A stretch of DNA of 64,000 nt, from contig CAZNXJ010000001.1 of assembly GCA_964577115.1 (NCBI GenBank), positions 269,989 to 333,988 of the forward strand, given 5' to 3'. A model generated the notes under the pieces. The model searched no databases and was not told the DNA's origin. It saw nothing but the letters and a program-made list of their open reading frames with translations. The stretch is from CAZNXJ01 sp964577115. Its GTDB lineage: Bacteria; Planctomycetota; Planctomycetia; Pirellulales; Pirellulaceae. The translations under genes and the position numbers were made by a program. How positions within the stretch are numbered: the first letter of the stretch is position 1; every line of letters begins with the position of its first letter. This document shows, piece after piece, positions 20,708 through 30,113 of this stretch.

Positions 20708-22138
20708 TCAATGTTCTTCCGTGTAGACAACCGGCCAGCGGCTGAGGGGCGCGAGCTGCTCGGCTTCGCTCGCCGTGCGAACGAACAGAAACGCGTCGTG
20801 CGTCGTGAGGTCGTCGAGCTCGACGTCGCCCAAGTGGCGCCACTCGCGTTCGTGGGTCCAGTCGATTCGCGAACGGGTGCCGGTGCGGCACTGAAATAAG
20901 GGACGCTGCTCGGCAGGCATTTGTTGCCAGACCTCTTCGTCGCCGTATACCACCGGACGTGCTCCTCGCGTGGCCAGCCACTGCCGGCGGATGGCAATGC
21001 CGTAGGGTAAGAAATCCCAGCGTGTACGGTGAGCGCGAAACGTTCGCAGTCGCTCCAGCTCGTGCCACTCGGTAGCCGTCCAACAAACGACAGCGTAGCT
21101 GCCGCGGATACCGTCGCACGACGAGCGAATCCGCTGTTCCGTCGCGATTCGCCGCAGTGCAGCCAGCGAAGTATGCTCGGCTCCGGGCCGGTCGAACAGG
21201 AGGGCGTCGAGATAGGCATCGCGGGATTCGTTGGGCCACGGCCCGCATTGTTCCCGTGTGCAGTGATAGAGGAAGTCGCCGGGCGGCGGCGTGGAGGAAA
21301 CGGCGACGTGCCGCGCGGGCACGATGCGGCCAATGGGATGGGGCGAGCGGGCCGGTGGCCGCGCACGGATCGGTAGCCGGCACACCGTGGCTCCGCGAGC
21401 CGCCAGCGGTAGCGCATCGTGCAGACTCACAAGCTGCGGACCCAGGGCAAGGCACATGGAGCCTGGCGGCCGAACGCGGCGTTCCAGCCGCTCGACGAGC
21501 GCCTGCCTGAGACGACTGCGCGGGCGCAAACGCACGACATGCAGCCCATGGGCCCACTCGATCAGCCACTGGTCCGCAAGCGGCGTGTCGCAGCGCCGTT
21601 CAGCAGCAGCGGGCGACTCAAGCGTGTTAAGCTCGGGGGAAAGGTAACCGGTCCAGCAGCTCGCCGAAGTCGTGGATGGCGCGAGTGGTAGTTGGGCGAG
21701 CCAGCGTGCGAGGGAAGTACGTTCGCTGGGCAGTTCAAGCGTCATGAGTCGCTTGTTGCCGTGCTGTGCGAGCCGCTCGATGAACGGCCGCGCCGTGCAT
21801 CCGCTCGCCACGAGCACCACGTATTCTTCGCTCAAGTCAGCCATGATGCGCCGCACACAGGCGAACCAGTCGCGATGCTCCCATAGGCGGCGGCCCAGCC
21901 GCGAACTGATGATGGCGATGCGTTTGCCGGCGAAAAAACCGGCAGGCCACCACACCAGGCGCCGCGCCAGTCCACCGCTGCTACCCGCCGGCGTCCAGCA
22001 TGCTCCGCGCTGGCACGCGAGCTGAAAGTGTTGCAGGCGCCGAGCGGACAGGTGCGCGGCGAGATGCGCGAATTGGGGTGGGATGTTATCTTGTGGGCAG
22101 CGGCCACGCTGCTCGTCATATAGGCTGTTCCGCGGCAC
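20708..22138 (-). CDS. Unrecognised 476-residue protein
   Basis: I do not recognise this family. The GTG at 22136-22138 is preferred because a GGGAGG site lies 9 bp upstream; a longer frame from 22234 is possible but has no such site. The protein starts with a Cys-containing segment (RGRCPQDN, then QLACQRGACW), followed by a hydrophobic beta-alpha unit (RIAIISSRLGRRLW, EEYVVLVASGC) like a nucleotide-binding or TIR/SIR-like start. The middle is Arg-rich, and the C-terminal third carries LLFDRPGAEHTSL, GSYAVVCWTATEWHEL and DWTHEREWRHLGDVELDDL. No signal peptide or membrane helix. It faces the formamidase gene divergently and the FG-GAP gene convergently, so it looks like an independent unit. 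Function unknown. Confidence 0.75.
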   Translation of the reverse strand: MPRNSLYDEQRGRCPQDNIPPQFAHLAAHLSARRLQHFQLACQRGACWTPAGSSGGLARRLVWWPAGFFAGKRIAIISSRLGRRLWEHRDWFACVRRIMADLSEEYVVLVASGCTARPFIERLAQHGNKRLMTLELPSERTSLARWLAQLPLAPSTTSASCWTGYLSPELNTLESPAAAERRCDTPLADQWLIEWAHGLHVVRLRPRSRLRQALVERLERRVRPPGSMCLALGPQLVSLHDALPLAARGATVCRLPIRARPPARSPHPIGRIVPARHVAVSSTPPPGDFLYHCTREQCGPWPNESRDAYLDALLFDRPGAEHTSLAALRRIATEQRIRSSCDGIRGSYAVVCWTATEWHELERLRTFRAHRTRWDFLPYGIAIRRQWLATRGARPVVYGDEEVWQQMPAEQRPLFQCRTGTRSRIDWTHEREWRHLGDVELDDLTTHDAFLFVRTASEAEQLAPLSRWPVVYTEEH

Positions 22139-22275
22139 GTCCGTGGTCCTCCCGCCGCGGAAGCTTAGCCGCCATGCTGCTTGCGAGCCAGTCAGACGGC
22201 CGATAGATTGTCGCACGTGATTGCCCGCCGTCACCCCACGTCTACATGAACCTGGAATTGCCGAGATACCTCGCA

Positions 22276-22281
22276 GAGGAG
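22276..22281 (+). promoter_or_regulatory. Ribosome binding site deciding a TTG start
   Basis: GAGGAG ends 8 bp before the TTG at 22290-22292. The only upstream in-frame start (22221) has no such site and would overlap the 5' leader of the divergent gene, so TTG is taken as the true start. Confidence 0.7.
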
Positions 22282-22289
22282 CTAGCGCG

Positions 22290-23177
22290 TTGAAGCGACT
22301 TTCGATTGGGCCGTTGTATTACGAATTCGCTCGCTGGCACGAACCTCGGCTGCGTATCCAACCTGGGGAAACGATCGAGGTCGATACGGAGGACGCCTTT
22401 TCAGGGCAGATCCGTACGAACGACGATCGCCGCGATAAGACGAAGATGCCGTACAGCAACCCGCTGACGGGGCCCATTTATGTGGAGGGTGCTGAGAAAG
22501 GCGATTCGCTCGCGGTCGAGATTCAATCCATTGAACCAATCCTTGGCCAGGCTGCGACGCGGACCGGTGATGCGGGGCAGCTCTCCCAATGGCTTGGCCA
22601 CGACGTGCCGCATGGCACGCACATCTGCCGCATCGCGGATGGAAAGATCTACTGGAGCGACAAAATCACGATCCCTTACACACCGATGCTCGGCTGCATC
22701 GGTGTGGCTCCTGACAACGGAGCCCCGACGACGGTGCCCGCTGGGCCTCACGGGGGCAATCTGGACATTCGCGAAGTAGCCCCTGGGGCTACGGTGCACC
22801 TGCCCGTGTACGTCGAGGGTGGATACCTCTATATCGGCGACGCGCACGCGGCGATGGGCCACGGCGAACTATCGGCGAGCGGCCTGGAGATGGTTGCCCG
22901 GTCGCGGCTGAAGGTCGAAGTGCGCAAAGGTGTGAAGCTCGACTGGCCGCGTATCGAATCACCAACCGAGATCATGACCGTGGTGACCGGCAATCCGATG
23001 GAACGTTCCGTAGGACTCGCCTACGCACAGCTGATTTTGTGGCTCGAATCCGACTTCGGCTGGCCGCGCTGGGAGGCCTACGACTTGTTGACGCACGTCG
23101 GCGAGATCTCCGTCGGTTACTACGGGCTCGGCACCGTCGCGGCGAAAGTCGCGCGGCATTACGTCGAGAACCGCTGA
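22290..23177 (+). CDS. Acetamidase/formamidase family protein
   Basis: 295 residues from the TTG at 22290. The FmdA_AmdA family is recognised from a beta-rich N-terminus (PGETIEVDTEDAFSGQI), GPIYVEGAEKGDSLAVEI, the glycine-rich PAGPHGGNLDIREV, VYVEGGYLYIGDAHAAMGHGE and AYDLLTHVGEISVG. Members hydrolyse short amides such as formamide or acetamide to ammonia and the acid in the cytoplasm. The length is near that of short bacterial members. A role in nitrogen scavenging is inferred from the family. It converges on a Gfo/Idh gene, with an 18-bp palindrome over its stop codon. Confidence 0.9.
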   Translation: MKRLSIGPLYYEFARWHEPRLRIQPGETIEVDTEDAFSGQIRTNDDRRDKTKMPYSNPLTGPIYVEGAEKGDSLAVEIQSIEPILGQAATRTGDAGQLSQWLGHDVPHGTHICRIADGKIYWSDKITIPYTPMLGCIGVAPDNGAPTTVPAGPHGGNLDIREVAPGATVHLPVYVEGGYLYIGDAHAAMGHGELSASGLEMVARSRLKVEVRKGVKLDWPRIESPTEIMTVVTGNPMERSVGLAYAQLILWLESDFGWPRWEAYDLLTHVGEISVGYYGLGTVAAKVARHYVENR

Positions 23178-23194
23178 CGCGGCGGCCGCCGCGT
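23177..23194. terminator. 18-bp GC palindrome at a convergent gene junction
   Basis: ACGCGGCGGCCGCCGCGT is a perfect palindrome whose first base is the last base of the formamidase stop codon. A CGGCC...GGCCG pair follows. It could act as a hairpin for both converging genes; no T-tract. Confidence 0.4.
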
Positions 23195-23243
23195 TGCGGC
23201 CGTCCGACTGGTGGCCGGATGGGAGTGAATCTGCCGACATGGT

Positions 23244-24248
23244 TCAACTCGGCAGCACCTCCGGCATTCCCGACTCGGCTGATCGCTCGGCAGCTTCCAT
23301 AACGCGCACCGCGCGAGCTGCTTCGGCCGGCGTAATGACGCTCGGCCGTTCATTTTGCTGCACACATTGCGCGAAGTACTCGATCTCGCGCGCCAACGCT
23401 CCGGTGCGCTGCCCGTAAACTTGAGGCCAGTAGGCGGTGTCGGGCTGCGTGAGCCCGCGGGCACCGAGTATCGAAATGCCGGTATACCCGCAGTCCACCG
23501 TCAGCTGCCCCTCGGTGCCGACCACGCGCAGCTCCGCGTCGATGACCGTCGGTACGTACGGCGGCAGGCACCAGACGGTTTCCACGACGCCCACGGCCTG
23601 GGTGCCGAATTCGAGCATGGCCCAGCCGGCGTCGGGATATTGAAAGTTGTGCACGCGCACCTGGCGGCCGTACACGCGCGTTGGTGCTTGGCCGGTCAGC
23701 CACATCATCAGATCGGCATCATGAATGCCGTCGCCCATGAGTGGCGAGATTTTATCGAGCCGTATGGAGCCGGGGGCCACCGGCAGATTGCGGCGAGCAT
23801 ACATCGCCACGATTTTGCCGACCTGGCCAGCTTGCACTGCTTCGTAGGCAAGCACCATGCGGGGATCGAATCGGCAAACATGCCCCACCATCAGGAACGT
23901 TGGCGACTTGTCAGCCAATGTGACAAGTTCTTGGCATTCGTCCCAACTGGCCGCCATAGGTTTTTCGAGCAGCACATGCTTGCCGCTTTGGAGGGCGTCG
24001 CGAGCGATCGGGAAGTGTTCGCGCCAGTGCGTCGCGATCGTCACGACCTCGACGGCCGGATCGTCGAGAATCTCGCGGTAGTCAATGATCGCGGGGACGT
24101 CGAGCCGCCGGGCGAGCGGTTTGACGCGTTCGGCTCGGCGGCCGCAGATCGAATGCAGCTTAACCTGCGGGAGCTGGGCCAGGACTTCGGCGTGAATCGA
24201 CCCGAACCGACCCGCTCCGATGACCGCCCACGTGAGCCGAGATTGCAT
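23244..24248 (-). CDS. Cytoplasmic Gfo/Idh/MocA family oxidoreductase
   Basis: 334 residues from the ATG at 24246-24248, which has an AAAAGGAAACC site just upstream; the longer frame to 24383 adds no family sequence. There is no signal peptide, unlike the exported relative at 1-788. Motifs: WAVIGAGRFGSIHAEVL (Rossmann), SICGRRAERV, VTIATHWREHFPIA, LEKPMAASWDEC with the catalytic-region lysine and MGDGIHDADLMMWLTG. The family includes inositol 2-dehydrogenases and sugar dehydrogenases; exact substrate is unclear. It is monocistronic, divergent from the third PSCyt gene. Confidence 0.93.
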   Translation of the reverse strand: MQSRLTWAVIGAGRFGSIHAEVLAQLPQVKLHSICGRRAERVKPLARRLDVPAIIDYREILDDPAVEVVTIATHWREHFPIARDALQSGKHVLLEKPMAASWDECQELVTLADKSPTFLMVGHVCRFDPRMVLAYEAVQAGQVGKIVAMYARRNLPVAPGSIRLDKISPLMGDGIHDADLMMWLTGQAPTRVYGRQVRVHNFQYPDAGWAMLEFGTQAVGVVETVWCLPPYVPTVIDAELRVVGTEGQLTVDCGYTGISILGARGLTQPDTAYWPQVYGQRTGALAREIEYFAQCVQQNERPSVITPAEAARAVRVMEAAERSAESGMPEVLPS

Positions 24249-24658
24249 GGTTTCCTTTTTCGAGGTCACCGAGACCGATAGGAGGGAGAGTATCCGGAAC
24301 CTGAAGTGAACGGACGCTGTGCGTTGCGTTTCCCTTATAAGACTATCAGATGTACGGCCATGTCGTAGCGGTGGGAGGTGCATCGCGGAAGACCATTCGC
24401 CGACGCGGCCCAGGGCAGAGTGTGCGCCGTGTCGCTCTGCCCCCAGGGCTGACCTATTGAGGCCCTACGGATGCCAAGAGCGTCCACGGTCTCACCCGAT
24501 ACGTCTTCTTCAAACCCGCGATTGGGGGCCCCTGAGTGCTCGCTGTGCCCCTTCACGAGGCTCCAAGCGAGCTTGATACCTGCTTGGCGAGCGGGTACCG
24601 TGGATGACAGCCTGCCTAAGTTTCTCCTTCCTCAACCCATTCCCACCTGAAGGTCGCC
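24249..24658. other. 410-bp divergent gap with one hairpin
   Basis: Between the Gfo/Idh gene (minus) and the third PSCyt gene (plus). It contains a stem GGGCAGAG (24413-24420) / CTCTGCCC (24435-24442) with a 14-base loop and the short palindrome CTTATAAG. No -35/-10 pair is convincing and no small gene is supported. Confidence 0.5.
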
Positions 24659-27460
24659 ATGCGGATGCAACGCTGGACGCCGCATGCCTGCTGCGGCTCG
24701 GTACTGCTCGCACTACTTTGCGGGCTGTCGGCTCGCGCGAGCGAAGTGCGGTTCAACGAACACATTCGTCCCCTTCTGGCCGAAAATTGCCTTGCCTGTC
24801 ATGGGCCGGATGAGAGCCAACGGGCGGCGGATTTACGGCTGGATATCGAAGAGGGAGCTAAGCTCAGCGCCATCGTTCCGCACGCGCCGGATGACAGCGA
24901 GCTGATACTGCGCGTCACGTCCGACGACCCCGATCTCCGCATGCCGCCGCCCGACACCGGTAAGCAGCTGAGCGCCGAGCAAATCGAGTTGCTGCGCAGG
25001 TGGATCGCCGAGGGAGCGCGCTACGAAGGACACTGGGCCTTCGAACCGATCCGCATGCCCGAACTGCCTCCGCCGGTGGAAGGGGCGGAAAACGAAATCG
25101 ACCGCTTCATCATGACGGCCCTCCAGGAGAAAGGTCTTTCGCTCGCACCGCGGATCAGCCGCGAGCAGTGGATTCGGCGCGCGACGTTCGATCTGATCGG
25201 ATTGCCGCCGACCTGGGAGGAAGTCGAAGAGTTTGTCAACGACACGTCGCCGCAAGCCTACGAGAAGGTGCTCGACCGGCTGCTCGAATCGCCTCGCTAT
25301 GGCGAACGTTGGGGTCGCCACTGGCTTGACATCGCCCGCTACGCCGACACGCACGGTGGCAGCGCCATCGGCTTCGTCAAATTCCCGTTCTCCTACACGT
25401 ATCGCGATTACGTGATCCGGGCGCTGAACGAGGACATTCCCTACAACCGGTTCATCCTCGAACAACTGGCGGCCGATCAGCTGGAACTGGAGCCCAACGA
25501 TCCCGCGCTCGCCGCGCTTGGCTTCCTGACCGTTGGAATGCAGTACCGGAACCGGCATGATCTGATCGATGACCAGATCGACGTTGTAACGCGCGGGCTG
25601 CTCGGACTGACTGTCGCTTGCGCTCGCTGCCACGACCACAAATATGACGCGATCCCCACGACCGATTACTACGCGCTGTATGCGACGTTGGCCAGTAGCC
25701 GGCAACCGGAGATGTTGCCGCTAATTGGCGAACCCCCGCAGACGCCGGCCTATGACGAATACCAGCGAGAACTCGAAGCGCAGCAGCAGCGCGTCCGCGA
25801 CATGGCCCGCGAGCAAACGGAGGTCATGCGAAGCCGCCTACGCATGCAGGTGGGGCTGTACCTGCGCGAGCTCGCCAAGGGAACGCCCGAACAGGATCTC
25901 TCATCGGCCTTCCTCTCGTATCGTACGGATGACCTGCGACCGCTCGTTCTGAACCGGTGGCGCAAATACCTGAACGAGATGAGTGATCAGGATCCGGTGT
26001 TTGGACCCTGGGTGCAGCTCGCACGGCTCGAAGCCGAGGGCTTTGCCGAACGCGCTAGCGACATCCTCCAGACGATGGTGAACGAGAACGGCGATCCGTC
26101 GCAGCTGCCGGCGATGCACACGCTGGCGGCGACGCCCCCGCGCTGGAACCCGCGGGTGCTCGAAGTGCTCACGGCCAAACAGCCCCAATCGTTGTTCGAT
26201 GTGGCCGACGCGTATGGCGAATTGTTCGCGGATGTGCACCAGGAATGGCTCAAGAGCCTCATCGACGCGTCGCTCGAAGCGCTGCCGGGAGCGGAAGTGA
26301 TTCCGGACGAGGATCCCCGGCATCTCGCGGTAAACAGTCCGGTGAACCGTCAGCTGCGGCGGCATCTGTATGAGCCCGACACGCCCACCGCGGTGCCCGA
26401 CCGGTTGGCCGAGACGCTGCTGAACCGGCCTATTCATGATTTCGTGGCGGGCCTGCGAGGGGGCATCGAGAATCTGCATCTCACTGCGCCCGGTTCACCG
26501 CCGCGCGCGATGACGCTCGAGGAAGACCCGTCGGCCAACGAGTACTTCGTGTTTCGGCGCGGTAATCCGTTGGACAAAGGCGAACCCGTTGCGGCTCGTT
26601 TCCTGACGGCCCTTTCGCCGGAGAAGGGCGAACCGTTCGAAACAGGCAAGCGCCGGTTGCGTCTCGCCCAGGCGATCATCGATCCGGCGAATCCACTGAC
26701 GCGCCGCGTCATCGTCAATTGGGTTTGGCAGCACCATTTCGGCCAGGGACTCGTGCGCACGCCGGATGACTTCGGAACGCGCGGCGAGCCGCCGACGCAC
26801 CCGGGGCTGCTCGATTATCTGGCGGTCAAGTTCGCCGAAGACGGCTGGTCGCTCAAGAAGCTGCACCGCCGCATCATGCTCTCGGCAACGTACCAGCAGG
26901 CCGCGCGGGAAGATGACCACGCGCGCGAAGTCGATCCGGACAACCGGCTGCTCTGGAGAATGCCACGCCGCAGATTGGATCTCGAATCGATGCGCGATGC
27001 GATGCTGGCGGTCTCGGGCGAGCTCGATCTGACGATCGGCGGCAAGCCGTTCGACTTCCTGTCTGATCCGGTCGAGCCGCGGCGCAGCGTGTATGGATTC
27101 ATCAACCGGGACATCGTATCGAGTCTCGCAAGCACGTTTGACGGGGCGAACCCGAACTCGTGCACGGCAAAACGGCCCGAGACGTACGTGCCCCAGCAGA
27201 CACTGTTCGCACTGAACTCGGCGTTCATCCAGGACCGGGCCGCCGCACTTGCCAAGCTGCCTGAAATTGTGGAGGCGACGAGCGACTCGGAACGCGTCGA
27301 GCGGTTGTATCGTCGAGCGCTCTCGCGGTCGCCGGATCCGGAGGAACGAGAACTGGCCGTGCGCTACGTACAATCGGCCGATACGAGTGATGGGCCGGAT
27401 CCGTGGCAGCGCCTGGCACACGTGCTGCTGGCCGCGAACGAGTTTATTTTCGTGGATTGA
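24659..27460 (+). CDS. PSCyt1-DUF1549-DUF1553 protein, third copy
   Basis: 933 residues with a signal peptide (MRMQRWTPHACCGSVLLALL, ending near ARASE; a second possible start is at 24665). PSCyt1 contains CLACH at 44-48 and the typical MPPPDTGKQLS; DUF1549 spans about 150-350 with CARCH at 321-325; a charged linker of about 200 residues (370-620) has no F5/8-like sequence; DUF1553 covers about 670-930 with NWVWQHHFGQGLVRTPDDFG and ending LLAANEFIFVD. The linker sets it apart from the other two copies. Its DUF1501 partner starts 80 bp downstream. Confidence 0.93.
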   Translation: MRMQRWTPHACCGSVLLALLCGLSARASEVRFNEHIRPLLAENCLACHGPDESQRAADLRLDIEEGAKLSAIVPHAPDDSELILRVTSDDPDLRMPPPDTGKQLSAEQIELLRRWIAEGARYEGHWAFEPIRMPELPPPVEGAENEIDRFIMTALQEKGLSLAPRISREQWIRRATFDLIGLPPTWEEVEEFVNDTSPQAYEKVLDRLLESPRYGERWGRHWLDIARYADTHGGSAIGFVKFPFSYTYRDYVIRALNEDIPYNRFILEQLAADQLELEPNDPALAALGFLTVGMQYRNRHDLIDDQIDVVTRGLLGLTVACARCHDHKYDAIPTTDYYALYATLASSRQPEMLPLIGEPPQTPAYDEYQRELEAQQQRVRDMAREQTEVMRSRLRMQVGLYLRELAKGTPEQDLSSAFLSYRTDDLRPLVLNRWRKYLNEMSDQDPVFGPWVQLARLEAEGFAERASDILQTMVNENGDPSQLPAMHTLAATPPRWNPRVLEVLTAKQPQSLFDVADAYGELFADVHQEWLKSLIDASLEALPGAEVIPDEDPRHLAVNSPVNRQLRRHLYEPDTPTAVPDRLAETLLNRPIHDFVAGLRGGIENLHLTAPGSPPRAMTLEEDPSANEYFVFRRGNPLDKGEPVAARFLTALSPEKGEPFETGKRRLRLAQAIIDPANPLTRRVIVNWVWQHHFGQGLVRTPDDFGTRGEPPTHPGLLDYLAVKFAEDGWSLKKLHRRIMLSATYQQAAREDDHAREVDPDNRLLWRMPRRRLDLESMRDAMLAVSGELDLTIGGKPFDFLSDPVEPRRSVYGFINRDIVSSLASTFDGANPNSCTAKRPETYVPQQTLFALNSAFIQDRAAALAKLPEIVEATSDSERVERLYRRALSRSPDPEERELAVRYVQSADTSDGPDPWQRLAHVLLAANEFIFVD

Positions 27461-27540
27461 GGAGGGCGGAACCGCGAGCGATGGGACTCGCCGTGACCCC
27501 GTTACCCTGAGACGTGCAGACTCCGATATCTTCTATTGCC

Positions 27541-28932
27541 ATGGACTCGAATCTGATGATCAATCGCCGAGCTTTCCTGAAACGCAGTGGGATGGGCGTA
27601 GGAGCCCTCGCATTGGGCGACATCCTGGCGCGCGACGGGCTCGCAGCTGAACGGGGACCTCATTTCCCGGGCAAAGCGAAGCACGTGATCCATGTCTTTC
27701 TGAACGGCGGTATGTCGCAGGTGGATACGTTTGACCCGAAGCCTGAGCTGACTCGGCTGGGCGGTCAGATGCTGCCCTATGAAAACCTGCAGACGGAACG
27801 GAAGACGGGCGTGGCGCTGCCGAGCCCCTTCACGTTCAAGCAGTACGGCGAGAGCGGCATTCCGGTCAGCGACATCTTCCCGAATCTCGCAAAGTGCGTA
27901 GACGAGATGGCCGTGATTCGGTCGATGTACGCGGAATTGCCGAACCACGAAATGTCCCTCATGCTGATGAACACCGGCGATCAGCGGCTGGTGCGGCCGA
28001 GCGTCGGTTCGTGGCTGACGTGGGGGATGGGAACGGAAAACCAGAACTTGCCCGGCTTCATCGCGCTCTGCCCGGGCGGCTTGCCCGTGGGCGGTGCAGG
28101 CAATTGGCGGTCGGCGTTCCTCCCCGGCGCTTACCAGGGAACGCTCGTCGATACGTCGAAGACCGATCCGACGCAGCTGATCGAGCATGTTCGGAACGAT
28201 CGCCTGACAGATGTCCAGCAGCGCGAGCAGTTCGAGCTGCTACAGGCTTTGAACCAGCGGCATTTAGAACAGCGCGAAGGTGAAGCTCCGCTCGAAGCTC
28301 GCATCCGTTCGTTCGAGCTGGCGTACCGCATGCAGATGGAAGCGACGGACGCGTTCGATATTCAGCAGGAGCCCGAGCACATCCTGCGGATGTATGGTGA
28401 TGGCCCGCAGAATCGTCAGCTCCTGATCGCTCGGCGGCTGGTCGAGCGGGGCGTGCGGTTCGTGCAAACGTGGCACGGTGCACTACAGCCGTGGGATAGC
28501 CATGACAACATCAAGGACGCTCACCGCCACGTGGCCAGTGAATGCGACCAGGGGCTGGCGGCGCTCATCATTGATCTGAAGCAGCGCGGGCTGCTCGACC
28601 AGACGCTCGTTTTGTGCTCCAGCGAGTTCGGGCGAACGCCGTCGGTCGAGCTGGGACAGAACGGCTCGGGCGCCGGCCAGGGACGTGATCACAACCACTG
28701 GGGCTTTTCCTTGTGGATGGCTGGTGGTGGAATTAAGGGAGGGACGATTTACGGGGCGACTGACGAGTTCGGCTTCCGCGCGGTCGAGAACCCGGTGTCC
28801 GTCCACGACCTGCATGCCACCATGCTGCATTTGCTGGGATTCGATCACGAACGCCTGACGTATCGCTACGCGGGGCGCGATTTCCGGCTGACGGATGTGC
28901 ATGGTCGCGTGATCCGCGAGATCCTTGCATAG
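27541..28932 (+). CDS. DUF1501 family protein (partner of the 24659 PSCyt gene)
   Basis: 463 residues from the ATG at 27541; a further in-frame ATG at 27556 would also keep the Tat motif (INRRAFLKRSGMGVGAL). Conserved blocks: KHVIHVFLNGGMSQVDTFDP, LVERGVRFVQTWHG, LCSSEFGRTPSVELGQNG, GRDHNHWGFSLWMAGGG and DLHATMLHLLGFDHERL. It is of the subtype often annotated sulfatase-like in planctomycetes. The KPELTRLGGQ region and the GSGAGQGRDHN loop differ from the two upstream paralogues, so the three pairs are not recent duplicates. Confidence 0.93.
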   Translation: MDSNLMINRRAFLKRSGMGVGALALGDILARDGLAAERGPHFPGKAKHVIHVFLNGGMSQVDTFDPKPELTRLGGQMLPYENLQTERKTGVALPSPFTFKQYGESGIPVSDIFPNLAKCVDEMAVIRSMYAELPNHEMSLMLMNTGDQRLVRPSVGSWLTWGMGTENQNLPGFIALCPGGLPVGGAGNWRSAFLPGAYQGTLVDTSKTDPTQLIEHVRNDRLTDVQQREQFELLQALNQRHLEQREGEAPLEARIRSFELAYRMQMEATDAFDIQQEPEHILRMYGDGPQNRQLLIARRLVERGVRFVQTWHGALQPWDSHDNIKDAHRHVASECDQGLAALIIDLKQRGLLDQTLVLCSSEFGRTPSVELGQNGSGAGQGRDHNHWGFSLWMAGGGIKGGTIYGATDEFGFRAVENPVSVHDLHATMLHLLGFDHERLTYRYAGRDFRLTDVHGRVIREILA

Positions 28933-28937
28933 AGCCG

Positions 28938-28959
28938 AACCCGCCGCCCGCCGCGGGTT
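28938..28959. terminator. GC hairpin after the third DUF1501 gene
   Basis: AACCCGC (28938-28944) pairs with GCGGGTT (28953-28959) around an 8-base loop, starting 6 bp after the stop codon. No T-run follows, so strength is uncertain. Confidence 0.45.
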
Positions 28960-29025
28960 GCAGCGGACTAGTCGGCTTGCCCCCGGGCGGCGCGGGGCCG
29001 TGTTCTGCTTTGCTGGATCACTTGA

Positions 29026-29997
29026 ATGTTCGAACGCCGTTCGCTCCGTCCGCCGATCATCCTAGGCGTTGTGATGATCGTGCTGGTGGTCGTGATGATC
29101 GTAGGGTGGATCATCACGACGGCGCTGTCGGCGGTCTCCAGTGAAGGCAATTCAGCGCTCTTCTGGACCCTGCTGGCCGTCGGTACGTCGCTGCTGGGCA
29201 TCATGCTCGTCGGCGTCGTCATGTACCTGACGCTCTCAGTCAAGGCGATCAACCTGAGTTTGCGGCAATCGAACTTCATCGACAGCGTGACGCACGAACT
29301 GAAGTCGCCGATCGCGTCGCTGAAGCTCTGCTTGCAAACTGTCAGCCGCGGTCCGTTGGCCGAACAAGATCGGGCGAACATCGAACGGTACATGCTGGAA
29401 GACGTCGAGCGGCTGGACCAGTTGATCAATCACTTGCTCGAAGCCGCACGCAGTGCACGCGCCACGCAGCCGCGCGTTCCCGAACTTGTGCGTTTGGATC
29501 AGTTGCTGCGCGAGTGTGCCGAAGGCGTCGCGCTGCGGTACCGGGTGGCGGACGAGGTCATCGAGCTGAACGTGCCGGCCTGCCAGGTGGAAGGCTTCCA
29601 CGAGGACCTGGCGATCATGTTTCGTAACCTGATCGACAACGCCGTAAAATATGCCGGCGACCCGCCTCGCGTGCAGGTCACCGCGTCCCTAGGCACGGCC
29701 GGTGAATTGTGCGTGCAAATTGCCGACAATGGCCGCGGAATTCCCGCGCACTTGCGGCGGCAGGTATTCGGCCGGTTTATCCGCCTGGGAAGTGAATTGG
29801 AACGCGACCGGCCGGGAACGGGATTGGGATTGTTCATTGTCCGCAATCTCGCTCAGCGGATGCGCTGCCGAGTGCGGATACGGGAGGGAATCGGTGGAGC
29901 GGGGACGACATTTGAAGTCACGTTGCCGCCATCGATGAAGGCAATGCTCGTGGACGAGCCGGCGAGGGTGCCGAGCGAGACTTCGAAGCCGGGCTGA
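29026..29997 (+). CDS. Sensor histidine kinase with two membrane helices
   Basis: 323 residues. Two membrane helices (about 11-33 and 46-69) are joined by a loop of only about a dozen residues, so there is no periplasmic sensor domain. The HisKA box SVTHELKSPIASLK places the phosphoacceptor at His90. The ATPase part has the N-box FRNLIDNAVKYAG near residue 203, DNGRGIP at 234-240 and PGTGLGLFIV from about 263. Architecture suggests sensing within or at the membrane. The response regulator gene begins 116 bp downstream, and a fatty-acid desaturase follows that, so a membrane-state signal is an attractive inference, though phosphate-type PhoR sensors can also be this short. Confidence 0.93.
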   Translation: MFERRSLRPPIILGVVMIVLVVVMIVGWIITTALSAVSSEGNSALFWTLLAVGTSLLGIMLVGVVMYLTLSVKAINLSLRQSNFIDSVTHELKSPIASLKLCLQTVSRGPLAEQDRANIERYMLEDVERLDQLINHLLEAARSARATQPRVPELVRLDQLLRECAEGVALRYRVADEVIELNVPACQVEGFHEDLAIMFRNLIDNAVKYAGDPPRVQVTASLGTAGELCVQIADNGRGIPAHLRRQVFGRFIRLGSELERDRPGTGLGLFIVRNLAQRMRCRVRIREGIGGAGTTFEVTLPPSMKAMLVDEPARVPSETSKPG

Positions 29998-30113
29998 CCG
30001 GAGTAAGTTTCTCGCGGTGCGGCGGGCAGCGCGTCGCGGTGCTGCGAGTGAAAGAGAAACGCTTCGCCCGATAGGAAAGGTCGATCTGCAAGTTGAGCTT
30101 CTGTGAACGGGTC

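Noticed and set aside
24249..24658. Possible small RNA or riboswitch in the 410-bp divergent gap
   Set aside because: Only one simple hairpin was found and no known riboswitch core motif could be recognised.
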